64,000 nt of DNA, from assembly GCF_015062935.1 (NCBI RefSeq), contig NZ_SUTM01000003.1:62001-126000 (forward strand), written 5' to 3'. The notes under the pieces are model-generated. The model did not search any database. It saw nothing but the letters and a program-made list of their open reading frames with translations, and was not told where the DNA came from. Source of the DNA: Methanobrevibacter sp. GTDB taxonomy: Archaea > Methanobacteriota > Methanobacteria > Methanobacteriales > Methanobacteriaceae. This document shows, in pieces, positions 38,783 to 49,300 of this stretch (position 1 is its first letter; each line of letters opens with the position of its first letter). Made by a program: the position numbers and the translations under genes.

Positions 38783-40285
38783 ATCAAAGATTAAAGATTT
38801 GTATTTGGTAGCAGCTTCACCAATAGCTATTACCATTTCACAATCTAAATTTAAAGCCTTTTTAATACCATCCCTAACCTGATTTTTAGATGCACCCATT
38901 GTTCCTGTTTTTGTAAAATCACTTACATAATTTAAAAATATCCTGTCATTCAATTTAGGATTTTCAGTGAGTTTTTCAGAGGCAATCTTTTGGGATGCTG
39001 TGGATGCAGGAACTATGAATTTAGAGAATTTCAAAACACTGTTGAAAATGTCCAAATCACCCTTGTATCCTGATTCGGATGAAACTGTTATAACAGTAGT
39101 AAAGTCACCATGCAATTTTTTAAATTCCTTTAAGACTGTTTCAACACCTGCGGGGTTATGAGCAAAGTCAACAAATATGTCCTTACCTTTAACTTGAGCG
39201 ACTTCCTCCATTCTACCGCTGACACCTGTAAAACTTGCAATAGATGGCAATATCTTATCGTAAGGTAAATCTAAAAATTTGTGAGCCGCAATAATGACTC
39301 CAGTAATATTATAAACATTATGTAGACCATCCACACCCATTTTAACTGTCAATTTCTCTGTAGGAGTGTGCAAGTCAAAAGTCCTGTTAGGCAAATCTAC
39401 ATTGGTTGCAATATAATCCACCTGAGGGGTTGTAACTCCGCATTGGCAGAAGTAATATCCGCATCCTGAAATGATTTCCTTAACTGCGATTTCACGACCG
39501 CATACACATTCTTTCATACCTATTGAATCCGGAAGTTCGTCTACACCGAATGTTATGACCTCACCTTTAAAGTCAAGTTCACGCAACAGTCCAACTATTG
39601 TAGGGTCATGTGCATTAACAACCAATTGTCCTATTCCCAATTCCTTAATGAATTCCGCTTTAACATTAGCATAATCCATGAAGCTTCCAAGATCTCTTAA
39701 ATGGTCCGGAGTGATGTTGGTAATTAAACCTCCTGACATGGATGTGTTTTTTACAATTTTTCCGACAGTGCCCGGAACTCCAAAGGTTCCTACCTCCAGA
39801 ATTCCCACATCGCCATTTAATCTTGACTGCAGGATAGGAATATATTCGGCATTGCCCTGCATGCCTTCCAAATCATGTTCACATGGTTTGATTCCGTTAT
39901 CATAAGCTATTTTTTTGAGAAGAGTTGTTGAAGTTGTCTTACCGTTGGTTCCGGTTATTCCAAATACCGGCTTTTCAGGCTGAATCATATCAATAACTTC
40001 ATCAATTCCTAAAATAGGTTTATCACAGTTTTTCAATACATCAGAATCCTTAGGCAAACTTGCAGGAGGAATTATAATATCGGACTTTTCGAAAAATTTA
40101 TCGGGAGTCTTTCCATAGTACACTTCAATGTCATATCCTTCAAGGGCATTTGCAAACCGGCAGTCTTTTTTGAATGACAAATCTGTCCCAATTACGTTAT
40201 AGCCTCTTTGTTTTAAAATTCTTGCTATTAAATTTCCGTTTGCGCCGCAAACACCAATAACTCCAAAGGTCTTATTTTTATTCAT
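38777..40285 (-). CDS. Mur ligase family protein with MurT-like cysteine cluster
   Basis: This 502-residue ATP-dependent amide ligase is probably part of pseudomurein peptide synthesis. It has a nucleotide-like N-terminal domain (GVCGANGN), the ligase P-loop GITGTNGKTT (109-118), NITPDHLRDLG and the C-terminal FAHNPAG motif. Residues 260-282 hold Cys260, 262, 275, 280 and 282 (CVCG, then GCGYYFCQCG), resembling the zinc-ribbon insertion of bacterial MurT. ATG 40285 is chosen because GGGAG lies just before it; an in-frame ATG at 40306 would overlap the upstream gene further. It overlaps the preceding Mur ligase by eight bases, so the two are translationally coupled. Confidence 0.85.
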   Translation of the reverse strand: MNKNKTFGVIGVCGANGNLIARILKQRGYNVIGTDLSFKKDCRFANALEGYDIEVYYGKTPDKFFEKSDIIIPPASLPKDSDVLKNCDKPILGIDEVIDMIQPEKPVFGITGTNGKTTSTTLLKKIAYDNGIKPCEHDLEGMQGNAEYIPILQSRLNGDVGILEVGTFGVPGTVGKIVKNTSMSGGLITNITPDHLRDLGSFMDYANVKAEFIKELGIGQLVVNAHDPTIVGLLRELDFKGEVITFGVDELPDSIGMKECVCGREIAVKEIISGCGYYFCQCGVTTPQVDYIATNVDLPNRTFDLHTPTEKLTVKMGVDGLHNVYNITGVIIAAHKFLDLPYDKILPSIASFTGVSGRMEEVAQVKGKDIFVDFAHNPAGVETVLKEFKKLHGDFTTVITVSSESGYKGDLDIFNSVLKFSKFIVPASTASQKIASEKLTENPKLNDRIFLNYVSDFTKTGTMGASKNQVRDGIKKALNLDCEMVIAIGEAATKYKSLIFDL

Positions 40286-41663
40286 ATTTTTTACTCCCTT
40301 CTTCAAGCCCCTTCATAATCTTATCGACTGTAGTTAGCCTGTCATATGCTATAAGCGGTCCCATATGGAGAATTATATCTCCAGGTTCGGAATATTTGAA
40401 GGTTTCACATGCTGCGATTTCAATGTTTTCCACAGCCACCTTTTCAATTTTTGGATTGGTTATTGCATCTAAAATCTCCTGAGCAGCTTCCATTTCTACT
40501 TCCTGTGTAACTTCGTTAAATCCACTAGCAATAACTGTCTTAATGTCATATCCACTTACTAACTGACCAACTTCAGCCTTGTCTCTAACGGACAATGTAT
40601 CAAAATGATCTAAGAATAACACTACACTTTCATCCTTGAAATAATCCAAGGTGATTTTCATTCCATCATACAAGAATGCAGAATCAAGAATTACTTTTCT
40701 GCCATTGTAATCGCCGACATCTTCCATGTGTGCAGGCAGTCCTTTAAATACGGTTAAGGCATCAATAATATCTTCCTTAGCAACTCCGTATGTCAGGGCA
40801 ACAGCTGATGCCGCAACAGAATTTTCAAAGAAGTAGCTCATCATATTGAACGGAGTTGTGAATTCCACATCTTTTGATTTGATTGTTAATGATTTATCTC
40901 CAACTGTTCCCTTGAAGTCAACATCCTCATCAAGAGCATAGAAAATTGCATCATCCCTAACGCTTTCGATAATGTCACGACAGGAATTATTGGCTATGAA
41001 TGTTTCACTCATTGCCTGTAAAACCAATTTACGTTGCTGGTATTTTTCAAGGGAGCCTCCAAATTCAGACAGGTGGTCTTCTGCTATGTTGGTTAAAAGA
41101 CCAATTTTAATATCCAGCCTGTCCAAAAGGCCTATAGTACCATGAGGAAGTTCAAAAATAGCTATATCACAGTCCTGTGCTTTACCTTTAACAATTCCAT
41201 CGATAATAGCTTCTGAAACCAAGTTGTTTACTAAAGATGAACATGACCATACCTTATAACCAGCCTGCTTGAAGAGGCTTGTAGTTATGAATGTAGTGGT
41301 TGTTTTACCCATGGTTCCGGTAATTCCGATAATGTCTACCGGAATCAAATCATTAACAGTTTTTGAGAATTCTTCATTGGTTAAAACTTTTAATTCTGAA
41401 TTTTTTACTTTTTGAGCTATTGGAGCTGATTCAGGTAATGTCGGAGGCATGTAAACCGCATCGAAGCCATCAACAGAAGGGTCTTTATTTGCTAAATCCA
41501 GAGTAACTCCTTCTTTTTCCATTTCAATTAAACTTCTTTGAAATTCTATTTTAAATTCTGAAATGTCTTTTAAATCAGTTATAACAACTTGATGGCCCAA
41601 ATAATTTAGCAATCTTGCAACAGGCCTACTTGCATTTCCAGCACCAACAACTAAATAATTCAT
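40278..41663 (-). CDS. Mur ligase family protein, probable pseudomurein synthesis
   Basis: The 461-residue ligase has an N-terminal Rossmann-like domain (VVGAGNASRPVARLL), the P-loop GITGTMGKTT (113-122, with Met where Asn is usual), LTNIAEDHLSEFGG and a C-terminal ligase domain (VILDSAFLYDGMKITLDYF). It is diverged from bacterial MurC-F and from its downstream neighbour; together they probably add amino acids to the pseudomurein peptide. The start has AGGAAGA just upstream. The order in which the two enzymes act cannot be read from sequence. Confidence 0.83.
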   Translation of the reverse strand: MNYLVVGAGNASRPVARLLNYLGHQVVITDLKDISEFKIEFQRSLIEMEKEGVTLDLANKDPSVDGFDAVYMPPTLPESAPIAQKVKNSELKVLTNEEFSKTVNDLIPVDIIGITGTMGKTTTTFITTSLFKQAGYKVWSCSSLVNNLVSEAIIDGIVKGKAQDCDIAIFELPHGTIGLLDRLDIKIGLLTNIAEDHLSEFGGSLEKYQQRKLVLQAMSETFIANNSCRDIIESVRDDAIFYALDEDVDFKGTVGDKSLTIKSKDVEFTTPFNMMSYFFENSVAASAVALTYGVAKEDIIDALTVFKGLPAHMEDVGDYNGRKVILDSAFLYDGMKITLDYFKDESVVLFLDHFDTLSVRDKAEVGQLVSGYDIKTVIASGFNEVTQEVEMEAAQEILDAITNPKIEKVAVENIEIAACETFKYSEPGDIILHMGPLIAYDRLTTVDKIMKGLEEGSKKYE

Positions 41664-41785
41664 AAAAAGTCTTCCTCACAATTTATTAGTTTAATTTATA
41701 GTTTTTATTTAATTTAAAGTTTTAATTAAAAAAAATTTTATTCGAATTTGTCAGTTAAATTTAAAAAAAAAGAATATTAAAAACC

Positions 41786-42973
41786 TTATTCGAATTGAAT
41801 AAGATTTTCTACATCATTATAAACAACATCAAGTCCACACATTGATGGAACATAATTTGCTGCTTTTGCAGAGTTTACACCAATTACCTCAAAGCCCATC
41901 TCTTCAATAGGTGCCACAACCATACAGGTGTCACATACAACATTTCCACCTGCGGATTCGATTATTTCTGTGTAACCCATTCTGTCAGCAGTTGCCTTTA
42001 CGCTAACTGATGTGCAAATCCACAATTTGTTTTTTATTGTTTTACCTTGTACGATACCAGCTACTTGTTTAATTTCTTCAAGTGATGCATGAGGACATCC
42101 TAAACAAATAAGGTCAGGTTCTTTATCTGTTGTTGTTAATTTCTGGCGGGTTTCTTGGATTTCCTTGTCTGAAATGAACATTATATCTTCAATTTCACCA
42201 CTGTCAATTAAATTGGCTTCAGGAGTAACATCCTCCACGTGGTAAAGTGCAACAGATCCTGATGAAGCAAGAGCCGCACCAAGGGTTTTCAAATCGTTGT
42301 TGTTTGGAGTGTTTTGAAGTTTGAAGTAAGGCACTCCTCCACCGACAAATTTACCGATAATGTAGCCTAACGCTCCAAAATCAGCGCCTTTCAATTCAGT
42401 TGTTACATTAACAACAAGATTTGCCTGCCTATTTTCCTCTAAATGAAAACCATATAATGGAGTTTTACCTACAATAGCTGCTGCAAGAGCTGCAGGGCCT
42501 CCCTCACGGTTTGTTCTAGCACCAATTACAGAATTAACATAAGCAACGGCTGAAGATTCTGACCAGGAAACATGGTCCCTGAATCTTGGAACATTACCTA
42601 CCAGATATGGTGTACAGGTACATGTTTTAGATATTCCGAGATTTGCATATGCATCTACAATCTGATTTTGCTTAATTGCAAAGTCCTTTGGAAACCCTAA
42701 TTTTTCCCAGTTGTCCAAATCTGTTCCAGGAGGATTGAGTGAAGCATTAATAGTAGCTTTTCCAGACCCATCAAGAGCCAAATCTTCAAGATACTCTAAA
42801 CCGGCATCCCCAATAGTTTTGTAAGAAACTCCAGAAACCTGTGCAGAAGTAATGTCAACCAATTTGGAAGCTCCATAGATATCTCCTAAAGCAACAAGAA
42901 TATCCATGCTTTTCCTAATAGTTTCACCGAACTCTCCATCACACATTTGCTGTTCTTCGTTTGTTAAAAACAT
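41786..42973 (-). CDS. Aconitase X, phosphomevalonate dehydratase large subunit
   Basis: The 395-residue protein matches the aconitase-X (former DUF521) family: [21 protein letters not shown] start, [62 protein letters not shown] and CDTCMVV with iron-sulfur-type cysteines. In the archaeal mevalonate pathway this subunit dehydrates 5-phosphomevalonate toward isoprenoid lipids, with a small DUF126 subunit that is not in this window. ATG 42973 is preferred (GGTGAT just upstream, one base after the preceding stop); ATG 42985 would overlap that gene. Confidence 0.9.
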   Translation of the reverse strand: MFLTNEEQQMCDGEFGETIRKSMDILVALGDIYGASKLVDITSAQVSGVSYKTIGDAGLEYLEDLALDGSGKATINASLNPPGTDLDNWEKLGFPKDFAIKQNQIVDAYANLGISKTCTCTPYLVGNVPRFRDHVSWSESSAVAYVNSVIGARTNREGGPAALAAAIVGKTPLYGFHLEENRQANLVVNVTTELKGADFGALGYIIGKFVGGGVPYFKLQNTPNNNDLKTLGAALASSGSVALYHVEDVTPEANLIDSGEIEDIMFISDKEIQETRQKLTTTDKEPDLICLGCPHASLEEIKQVAGIVQGKTIKNKLWICTSVSVKATADRMGYTEIIESAGGNVVCDTCMVVAPIEEMGFEVIGVNSAKAANYVPSMCGLDVVYNDVENLIQFE

Positions 42974-42974
42974 G

Positions 42975-44309
42975 TTAATCACCATTTAATTGATATTCAA
43001 CCATTTCATCAACAATATGCAGGAAGTTATCCTTGCTTTCATATGGTATCATAGCACCGGCAGCAATATCGTGACCGCCTCCAGTACCCCCAAAATTATT
43101 TGAAGAATCTTTTAAGGCCTTTCCTAAATTAACGCCTTTTGCAACCATATCCCTTGTGGTTCTGCCTGAAATTTTAATATCCTTATGAAGACGTGACATT
43201 CCAATAACCGGTTTGGAATCATCCAATATCTCAACTGACAATCCAATACTTGCAATAGTTCCCATTACAGATTTCAATACCTTGTCTTCACTATACAAAT
43301 ACTGAATTGAATTTAACTGTTGAGCACCTTCCTTTTTAATCCATTCAAGACCTTTGACAATCTGGTCACGGTATTGGCGTTGCAGTCTTAAGGCGGCATC
43401 CAAAGCCTGGTCTTTTTCACCTAAAGCAATACTTAAACCCAAGCCCTGTTTTTTATTTTTACCGCAAGCATCGAGAATATAAGAGAATTCTTCCAAATCA
43501 CGTAACATAGGCACCTGTTTTGCAACAGTGTAACAGTCACCGAAAATATCAGGATTAATAGTAATCAGCGCATCTTTTAGCAAATCTTTTTCTTCATCTT
43601 CCAAATCTGTGAATTTAATTCCGTAAGATAAATTCATCTTCTCTAAAAATTCACGGGCACCGTCAAAGTCACCGCTTATTCCAGGAAGAGGAGGTGAAAA
43701 AGTATAAGCTAAAGATTTAAAAATCGGTTCAGTTGATTTGGAAACAATCTTTAAGCCTTCATGAATTTCCAGATTACCACTTTCAAGGGCATCATCAAGG
43801 ATTAGTTTATTAACACCAGTGAATCCGCCTTGTCCTTGCATATCACCAAATGCTCCAACCAGAGCATAATAAGCCAAATGTTTTTTATCCAAATCACGAA
43901 TGGCCAAATAAGCTGAGCCCGCACCACATAAATCTTTACTACCGTCAACACCGAAAAGGTGAGGGTTGATGTGGACGACATTGCTCTCACTTTCAGTATC
44001 GTCTACCTGATGGTGATCTGCAACGATGACATCATGTTTATAAGTGTTAAATTCCTTTATAAATGGACTTCCCATATCTGAGAAGATAAATAAATCATAC
44101 TTTTCACTTCTAAGCTGATTTACCATATCTTCTTTTAGACGTGGGACAATTGTAGTATGGAATTGAATATTTTCCTCAGCCAAAGCATTAGCTATAACAG
44201 CGGCTGCGGAAATTCCATCAGCATCGTTATGAGAAATTAATCTTATAACTGAATCATTTTCCATATGCTCCTTGAGCATACGTGTAGCTTCACTAGCTCT
44301 ATTTAACAA
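42975..44309 (-). CDS. DHH-family phosphoesterase / RecJ-like nuclease
   Basis: The protein has the DHH signatures [20 protein letters not shown] and VADHHQVD and a C-terminal DHHA1-type [16 protein letters not shown]. It is the archaeal RecJ-like exonuclease group that works with the replisome (GINS-associated nuclease), acting on single-stranded DNA or short RNA. The start is uncertain: the frame is open to GTG 44363, but that would overlap rpsO by 65 bases. TTG 44309 (444 residues) or ATG 44279 fit better. It lies at the rpsO 3' end, the usual archaeal context for this gene. Confidence 0.87.
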   Translation of the reverse strand: MLNRASEATRMLKEHMENDSVIRLISHNDADGISAAAVIANALAEENIQFHTTIVPRLKEDMVNQLRSEKYDLFIFSDMGSPFIKEFNTYKHDVIVADHHQVDDTESESNVVHINPHLFGVDGSKDLCGAGSAYLAIRDLDKKHLAYYALVGAFGDMQGQGGFTGVNKLILDDALESGNLEIHEGLKIVSKSTEPIFKSLAYTFSPPLPGISGDFDGAREFLEKMNLSYGIKFTDLEDEEKDLLKDALITINPDIFGDCYTVAKQVPMLRDLEEFSYILDACGKNKKQGLGLSIALGEKDQALDAALRLQRQYRDQIVKGLEWIKKEGAQQLNSIQYLYSEDKVLKSVMGTIASIGLSVEILDDSKPVIGMSRLHKDIKISGRTTRDMVAKGVNLGKALKDSSNNFGGTGGGHDIAAGAMIPYESKDNFLHIVDEMVEYQLNGD

Positions 44310-44697
44310 GGAGTGCTGCTTCTCTTGGATTATATCTCCAACCTTCTGGTAATCTACCTTCACTTACATAGTAAGAAGCTAATCTTCTGATTCTTGATTC
44401 GATGATAGTTAAACCTCTTTTTGAGTGTAAGTCTTTAGGGTTTTCTTCTAAGTGATCTCTGATGTTTACTGCTCTTTTGATTAAGTTTAATAAGTCTTCT
44501 GGGTATTCTCCAGCTTGACCGTTTCTTCTTAAGATTTCAGTAATTCTTTCACCAGTTACATCTTTAACAGATGGAATTCCGTATTGGTCTCTTAATACAA
44601 TACCGATTTCGGAAGTACTTTTACCTTCTCTGTTAAATTTTAAAATCATTTCTTCAATTTCTTCATCACTATAAGTTACCCATTCTGGTCTTGCCAT
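44299..44697 (-). CDS. rpsO: 30S ribosomal protein S15
   Basis: This is the 132-residue archaeal form of S15 with an extended N-terminus ([18 protein letters not shown]) and the RNA-binding core ([29 protein letters not shown]). It binds 16S rRNA at the platform. GAGGTTT lies upstream of the ATG. It overlaps the start of the RecJ-like gene and follows the XTP pyrophosphatase gene by about 50 bases. Confidence 0.98.
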   Translation of the reverse strand: MARPEWVTYSDEEIEEMILKFNREGKSTSEIGIVLRDQYGIPSVKDVTGERITEILRRNGQAGEYPEDLLNLIKRAVNIRDHLEENPKDLHSKRGLTIIESRIRRLASYYVSEGRLPEGWRYNPREAALLVK

Positions 44698-44750
44698 AAT
44701 ATAAACCTCTTTAAATTTTTTAAATCTTAAATAAGCCCAATTAAGTTAAA

Positions 44751-45302
44751 CTATTCTCTAGAAGAATACCATTTTATGAATTTTTCTAAAGAATTTTTTC
44801 TATGTGAAAATTGGTTTTTTTCATCAGTTGTCAGTTCCCCAAAGGTCTTACCTTCACTAGGAACATAGAAAATCGGATCAAAAGCAAATCCTAAATCTCC
44901 CCTTTCTTCAACTGCGATTTCACCTGACACCTTGCCTAAAAAAGTCTTGGGCTCAGAATTGGGGGCACAGTACCCAATAACTGACCTGAATTCGGCATAA
45001 CGGTCATTTGAATCTGCTAATAACTTTAAAATTCCCTGATTTCCAATAGTATCCTGAACATAATGAGAATACACTCCAGGAAATCCATTCAAAGCTTTAA
45101 TGAATAAACCAGCATCTTCAACAATCACAGGACAGTCAAGTTCATGACAAGCATATTTTGCGCCTGATATGGCCACTTCCTCAAGAGTTCCCTGAGGTTC
45201 TGTGTAACCTAAATCAATATGCTTCAAGTTAATGTCATAATCTTTGAAAATGTTCTCTGCTTCTTTAACTTTATGTTCGTTACCAGTTATAAATGTTATC
45301 AT
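44751..45302 (-). CDS. XTP/dITP pyrophosphatase, RdgB/HAM1 family
   Basis: The 183-residue enzyme removes non-canonical purine triphosphates (ITP, dITP, XTP) from the nucleotide pool. The motifs [50 protein letters not shown] and [14 protein letters not shown] are complete. Little untranslated leader is apparent: TATAATAAAA lies about 30 bases before the ATG, so the mRNA may be nearly leaderless. It heads the rpsO-recJ group. Confidence 0.95.
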   Translation of the reverse strand: MITFITGNEHKVKEAENIFKDYDINLKHIDLGYTEPQGTLEEVAISGAKYACHELDCPVIVEDAGLFIKALNGFPGVYSHYVQDTIGNQGILKLLADSNDRYAEFRSVIGYCAPNSEPKTFLGKVSGEIAVEERGDLGFAFDPIFYVPSEGKTFGELTTDEKNQFSHRKNSLEKFIKWYSSRE

Positions 45303-45470
45303 ATCTTTTAAATATGAAATTAATTTTTATTATAGATGTTGGTAAAAAGTATGAAATGAAAAAAATTTCAGTACTTCTTATCCTTAATTAATTTTTATCT
45401 CAACCAACAATTAAATTAGGGTTACTAAACTGAAATGAGATAATAATTGAAAGCAAAATCGATTTAAAAT

Positions 45471-45509
45471 AACCCAAATTTTCATTAATATAACCCAAAA
45501 TTATGGGTT
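45471..45509. repeat. AACCCA direct and inverted repeats
   Basis: AACCCAAA occurs at 45471 and again at 45492, 21 bases apart (two helical turns), and TGGGTT at 45504-45509 is the inverse, giving a six-bp hairpin with the second copy. It lies between the XTP pyrophosphatase promoter region and the end of the DUF4062 gene, so it may be an operator or a terminator. Confidence 0.45.
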
Positions 45510-45532
45510 GATATGAGTCATTGAATAATTAA

Positions 45533-46954
45533 TTACTTAATACCAACATCAGAAATTATTTTAAAAATATTTATTCTTCCATTTTTAGATTTTATTACAA
45601 AATTCTCTTCTTCTAATTTATTTAAATCTCGTATTGCAGTGTTTCTAGATACATTAAACATTTTTTGATACTGTGAAATAGTAATTTGGGATTTTTCACT
45701 TCTTAAAAATTTAATTTGCCTATCATTTAAACCATTTGAATAATTAAGGATATAATTACTTTTAAATACTACTTTAAAAAAATCATTATTTTCAAAAAAA
45801 TCAGGTTCATCCAAACCATGATTTTTCATCAAATCTCTCATTTGCTTAATTCCCCTACCCACATGCTCCATATATATTGTATTAGAAAAAATATTACAAA
45901 TATTGGCGTTTCTATGAATTGGTTCATTTTCTTCAAAATTATAAATATTTAATGGATATTTTAAACGTCCTGGACTTTTTACTTCAATTCTATCTGGATA
46001 AATATAAAAATTAACTGATGCTGAAGATATAGTATAATCTCTATGTGCTAAAGCATTCACTAACGCTTCACGTATAGCATTGAATGGATATTCATGAGAA
46101 GTATATCTATGAAAACCTTTTACTTCTGAAATATGGCGAGTATGTTTAAAGAAAAATTCTTCGCATTCCTTCAATACTTTAATTAATGAAGTGTTTGAAA
46201 CATTTTTTTCAAATTTTTTAAATCCACTATCATCAAAAAAATGAACCATTTTTACTTCATGAGGAATATTAAATTTAGATAAATCTTTAGCAAAAAATAA
46301 TGCCCCTGCAACATTCAATTTAAACTCGCCATTATAATATTCACCTGCATTAATTGTTGATAATGCATTAACTAGTCCTTTTTCATCTCTTAAATTTTTA
46401 ATAGGACTATAGTCCACACTATTAAAAAACATTTCAACAGCTTCCATATCGACATCATCACATGAAGAGTCAAGTAACAATTCAGAATCATAAGCCCTAT
46501 AATTAATCAAATTCTTTTCTAAAAAATCACATAAACTTCTTCTAACTTCAAAATATAATTCATATTTGTCTTTGAAAGTTTGATAGCTATGTTCATCTTT
46601 TATTTTTTCAATGAAAGTATTGACATTATCTTCCCTGAATTTAACATCTTTAAGGAATATTAACACGTCATTGTGAGCCTTATTGAAGAGATTATATTCG
46701 TATTCTGTTGCAGATATTCCAGATTCCGAAATATTCCCATAATCAGAACCAATCAAACCTATATACACATCTGAATTAACCACCTCATGAGAATATAGTT
46801 CAACAGGAGTTTTACCTGAAGCAGATGTTTCTTCAAATGAAAATACCTCAAAAAACCTATTTAGTACATAATCCTGTTCGATTTCGCGTTTAACAAACTC
46901 ACGTTCGTTTTCAAATTCCTGTTGGTTACTGCTTAAGAAAATTTTAAATTTCAT
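45533..46954 (-). CDS. DUF4062 - GHKL ATPase - winged-helix fusion protein
   Basis: The 473-residue protein has three parts. Residues 1-105 match DUF4062 (KIFLSSNQQEFENERE, VYIGLIGSDYG, SATEYEYN). Residues about 190-400 match the RecG-like/Schlafen-associated ATPase region, with a GHKL N-box EALVNALAHRDY (296-307), SPGRLKYP and HVGRGIKQM. Residues about 405-465 form a winged helix (FNVSRNTAIRDLNKLEE). The usual AlbA/Schlafen N-terminal domain is absent and DUF4062 takes its place. It stands alone, is AT-richer than its neighbours and has AAAGGTT as ribosome site. DUF4062 and related GHKL proteins occur in defence-type or regulatory contexts, so a role in phage or stress response is possible but unproven. 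Confidence 0.82.
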   Translation of the reverse strand: MKFKIFLSSNQQEFENEREFVKREIEQDYVLNRFFEVFSFEETSASGKTPVELYSHEVVNSDVYIGLIGSDYGNISESGISATEYEYNLFNKAHNDVLIFLKDVKFREDNVNTFIEKIKDEHSYQTFKDKYELYFEVRRSLCDFLEKNLINYRAYDSELLLDSSCDDVDMEAVEMFFNSVDYSPIKNLRDEKGLVNALSTINAGEYYNGEFKLNVAGALFFAKDLSKFNIPHEVKMVHFFDDSGFKKFEKNVSNTSLIKVLKECEEFFFKHTRHISEVKGFHRYTSHEYPFNAIREALVNALAHRDYTISSASVNFYIYPDRIEVKSPGRLKYPLNIYNFEENEPIHRNANICNIFSNTIYMEHVGRGIKQMRDLMKNHGLDEPDFFENNDFFKVVFKSNYILNYSNGLNDRQIKFLRSEKSQITISQYQKMFNVSRNTAIRDLNKLEEENFVIKSKNGRINIFKIISDVGIK

Positions 46955-47118
46955 GATAAAACCTTTAAAGCTAAATTAATTGATAATAATTAGTTTAATT
47001 TAATATTTAAAGGTTTTTAAATTGTTATTTTAATTAAAAATTGATTTTAAATCGTTTTATTGTAGTCACTTAGAAAAATTGTCCTCAAATTGTAAAATTG
47101 ATTTCATTTAGAAGACAA

Positions 47119-48717
<1,599 letters not shown>

Positions 48718-48796
48718 CTAAAAAATTTAATTAACTATATATTAATATTTAAAAATATAAAAATATTTTTTTAATTCAAAAAACAAAAGTGAAAAC

Positions 48797-49300
48797 ATGG
48801 GATTTTATAGTGCTAATACTCTTGAGCAGAAAAGAGTGAAACAATTAACTGGAGACATTAACATTCATGATATGTTTAAAAACGAATGTAATGCAAGAGG
48901 AATACCTATTTACAATGCATACAACATTCAAAAAAGACTGATTCATGAAGTTGAACAAGAAGAACTTGTAGGAGTCGACAATGTCGATGCAAGATTAATG
49001 GAACTATTGGAAGAAAGGGGAAAAAACAAGGTCACACACAGATATGTGGATTTTGTATCTAGAGAAGACAGCGCCTCCAAAGGAGTAGTTCCTGCAATGC
49101 CAGAACAAGAAGAGAAGCTTCCTCCAAAAGAACAAATTAAAATTCCGCCTAGGGCAAGAGACGGGAAAACATTTAAAACAGATGATGAACTTCCTGAAAT
49201 GGAAATGTTAAAGAAAATCATGCTCCAGAATAAAAAGATTATTAATCAGAACAAGATTATTATAGATTTATTGAAAAAACAGGGTGAAAACAATGATTGA
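48797..49300 (+). CDS. Uncharacterised protein with C-terminal coiled coil
   Basis: I do not recognise this 167-residue protein. The first 70 residues look globular (NIHDMFKNECNARGIPIYN). A Pro/Lys/Glu-rich linker follows (about 100-130), then a Lys/Ile/Asn-rich helix (KKIMLQNKKIINQNKIIIDLLKKQ) likely to form a coiled coil. No membrane or export signal is seen. It overlaps the start of cobT by eight bases, so the two are probably translated together, but a link to cobamide synthesis is only suggested by that. Confidence 0.75.
   Translation: MGFYSANTLEQKRVKQLTGDINIHDMFKNECNARGIPIYNAYNIQKRLIHEVEQEELVGVDNVDARLMELLEERGKNKVTHRYVDFVSREDSASKGVVPAMPEQEEKLPPKEQIKIPPRARDGKTFKTDDELPEMEMLKKIMLQNKKIINQNKIIIDLLKKQGENND

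Noticed and set aside
44310-44363. GTG 44363 as the RecJ-like start
   Set aside because: It would lie in rpsO out of frame, giving residues dictated by rpsO codons.
45471-45509. CRISPR-like array from AACCCA repeats
   Set aside because: The repeats are only 6-8 bp and there are two copies; no repeat-spacer pattern exists.
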